From NCBI GenBank assembly GCA_018819225.1, contig JAHJQN010000005.1, positions 1 to 35,285 of the forward strand: a stretch of 35,285 nucleotides of DNA, in the 5' to 3' direction. Within the stretch, counting starts at the first letter, position 1; every line of letters begins with the position of its first letter. The translations under genes were made by a program, and so were the position numbers. The notes beneath the pieces were generated by a model. The model saw only the letters and a list, made by a program, of their open reading frames with translations. It made no database searches and was not told where the DNA came from. This DNA comes from Microcaldota archaeon. Lineage in GTDB: Archaea > Micrarchaeota > Micrarchaeia > Norongarragalinales > SBBD01. This document shows, piece after piece, positions 34,851-35,285 of the stretch.

Positions 34851-34860
34851 ATTTAAAAAT
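34851..34860 (+). promoter_or_regulatory. Box A promoter of ftsZ
   Basis: ATTTAAAAAT lies 83 bp before the ATG at 34938. Transcription would start near 34881, giving a leader of about 57 nt, longer than any other in this window. Confidence 0.5.
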
Positions 34861-34879
34861 TCACTGTTCCTGTAACTAA

Positions 34880-34900
34880 TTCGCTCTGTAAAACAGCGAA
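34880..34900 (+). promoter_or_regulatory. Inverted repeat at the ftsZ transcription start
   Basis: TTCGCT (34880-34885) and AGCGAA (34895-34900) are perfect inverted repeats with a 9-bp spacer; an inner CTG/CAG pairing is an alternative. They lie at the predicted transcription start, so they could be an operator or a hairpin in the mRNA leader. Confidence 0.4.
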
Positions 34901-34937
34901 TGAAGAAAGGGTTGAAACTTATTCTTGGGTGAGTAGA

Positions 34938-35285
34938 ATGGAGGGAATCGTATCAGATGCTTTGAAGCACGCGCAAACGGGTAAAATCGAAAACGAAGAG
35001 TACTTCGAAACCCCGCGCATTATGGTGATTGGTAGCGGGGGCGCCGGATGCAATTCGGTTAACCGGTTGGCTAAAGCCGGTATTAAGGGCGCGGAACTCG
35101 TGTCCATTAACACGGACCGCATGCATTTGACCATGATCTCGGAATCCGTCAAGAAAATTCTTATTGGCGCGAGCATCACCCGAGGACTCGGAGCAGGCGG
35201 TTACCCGGAAGTGGGAGCCAAATGCGCGGACGTCAGCCGCGATGCGCTTGAAAAACTCTTGAATGGTGCGGACCTCGTCTTCCTC
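34938..35285 (+). CDS. ftsZ: Cell division protein FtsZ (N-terminal part; runs off window)
   Basis: There are 116 codons with no stop before the window edge. FtsZ is the tubulin-like GTPase that forms the division ring. After a 25-residue N-terminal tail the nucleotide-binding core begins: RIMVIGSGGAGCNSVNRL (27-44), SINTDRMHL (57-64) and GLGAGGYPEVG (83-93), all in FtsZ order. The GTP-binding GGGTGT signature would lie just past the edge. GGGTGAG 7 bp before the ATG is a strong ribosome binding site. Whether this is FtsZ1 or FtsZ2 cannot be told from this part. Confidence 0.95.
   Translation, partial: MEGIVSDALKHAQTGKIENEEYFETPRIMVIGSGGAGCNSVNRLAKAGIKGAELVSINTDRMHLTMISESVKKILIGASITRGLGAGGYPEVGAKCADVSRDALEKLLNGADLVFL

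Noticed and set aside
1..35285. CRISPR array or replication origin
   Set aside because: No evenly spaced 24-40 bp direct repeats were seen, and no cluster of origin-type repeats with an adjacent orc1/cdc6 gene is present.

Overview
The window reads as a piece of an archaeal chromosome of roughly balanced base composition. The evidence is TATA-box (box A) promoters about 25 bp before start codons, several with no ribosome binding site (leaderless mRNAs), an elongator tRNA-Met with an intron in the anticodon loop, an archaeal-type SepF with FtsZ, a DUF373/COG2237 membrane protein and a polyprenol kinase. Compact gene packing and huge secreted proteins suggest a DPANN-type archaeon (a Diapherotrites-like lineage would fit), but the lineage is inference only.

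Layout. 1-2183 (minus): 3'-truncated secreted glycoside-hydrolase-like protein with a Cys-rich, Thr/Pro-rich tail; no stop codon inside the window. 2184-8004: an accessory strip holding a probably frameshifted small secreted protein, an ACR3 arsenite exporter, a two-TM mini-protein, an AbiE toxin-antitoxin pair, an IS630 transposase remnant fused to a nuclease-like domain, a hairpin and an orphan GC-rich ORF. Three short copies of the 3' end of the tRNA-Met gene punctuate 2848-4303. 8016-12004 (minus): two secreted, N-glycosylation-sequon-rich surface proteins. 12332-12475: tRNA-Met. 12561-15473: PAP2 phosphatase/polyprenol kinase fusion, thymidylate kinase, DUF373 protein. 15548-24268 (minus): one 2906-residue membrane-anchored surface protein. 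24401-30451: housekeeping block with a coiled-coil membrane protein, FolD, inositol-phosphatase family enzyme, SepF, an unknown protein, and NadA-NadB. 30448-34746 (minus): a second giant secreted/anchored protein of 1432 residues. 34938-end: the 5' end of ftsZ.

How the genes fit together. Five predicted surface proteins take up about 54% of the bases. The phosphatase/kinase fusion could recycle the lipid carrier that N-glycosylates such proteins. NadA and NadB make quinolinate for NAD; FolD and Tmk supply one-carbon units and dTTP. SepF and FtsZ are division partners about 8 kb apart. Three of the four convergent gene pairs overlap by exactly 4 bp through their stop codons.
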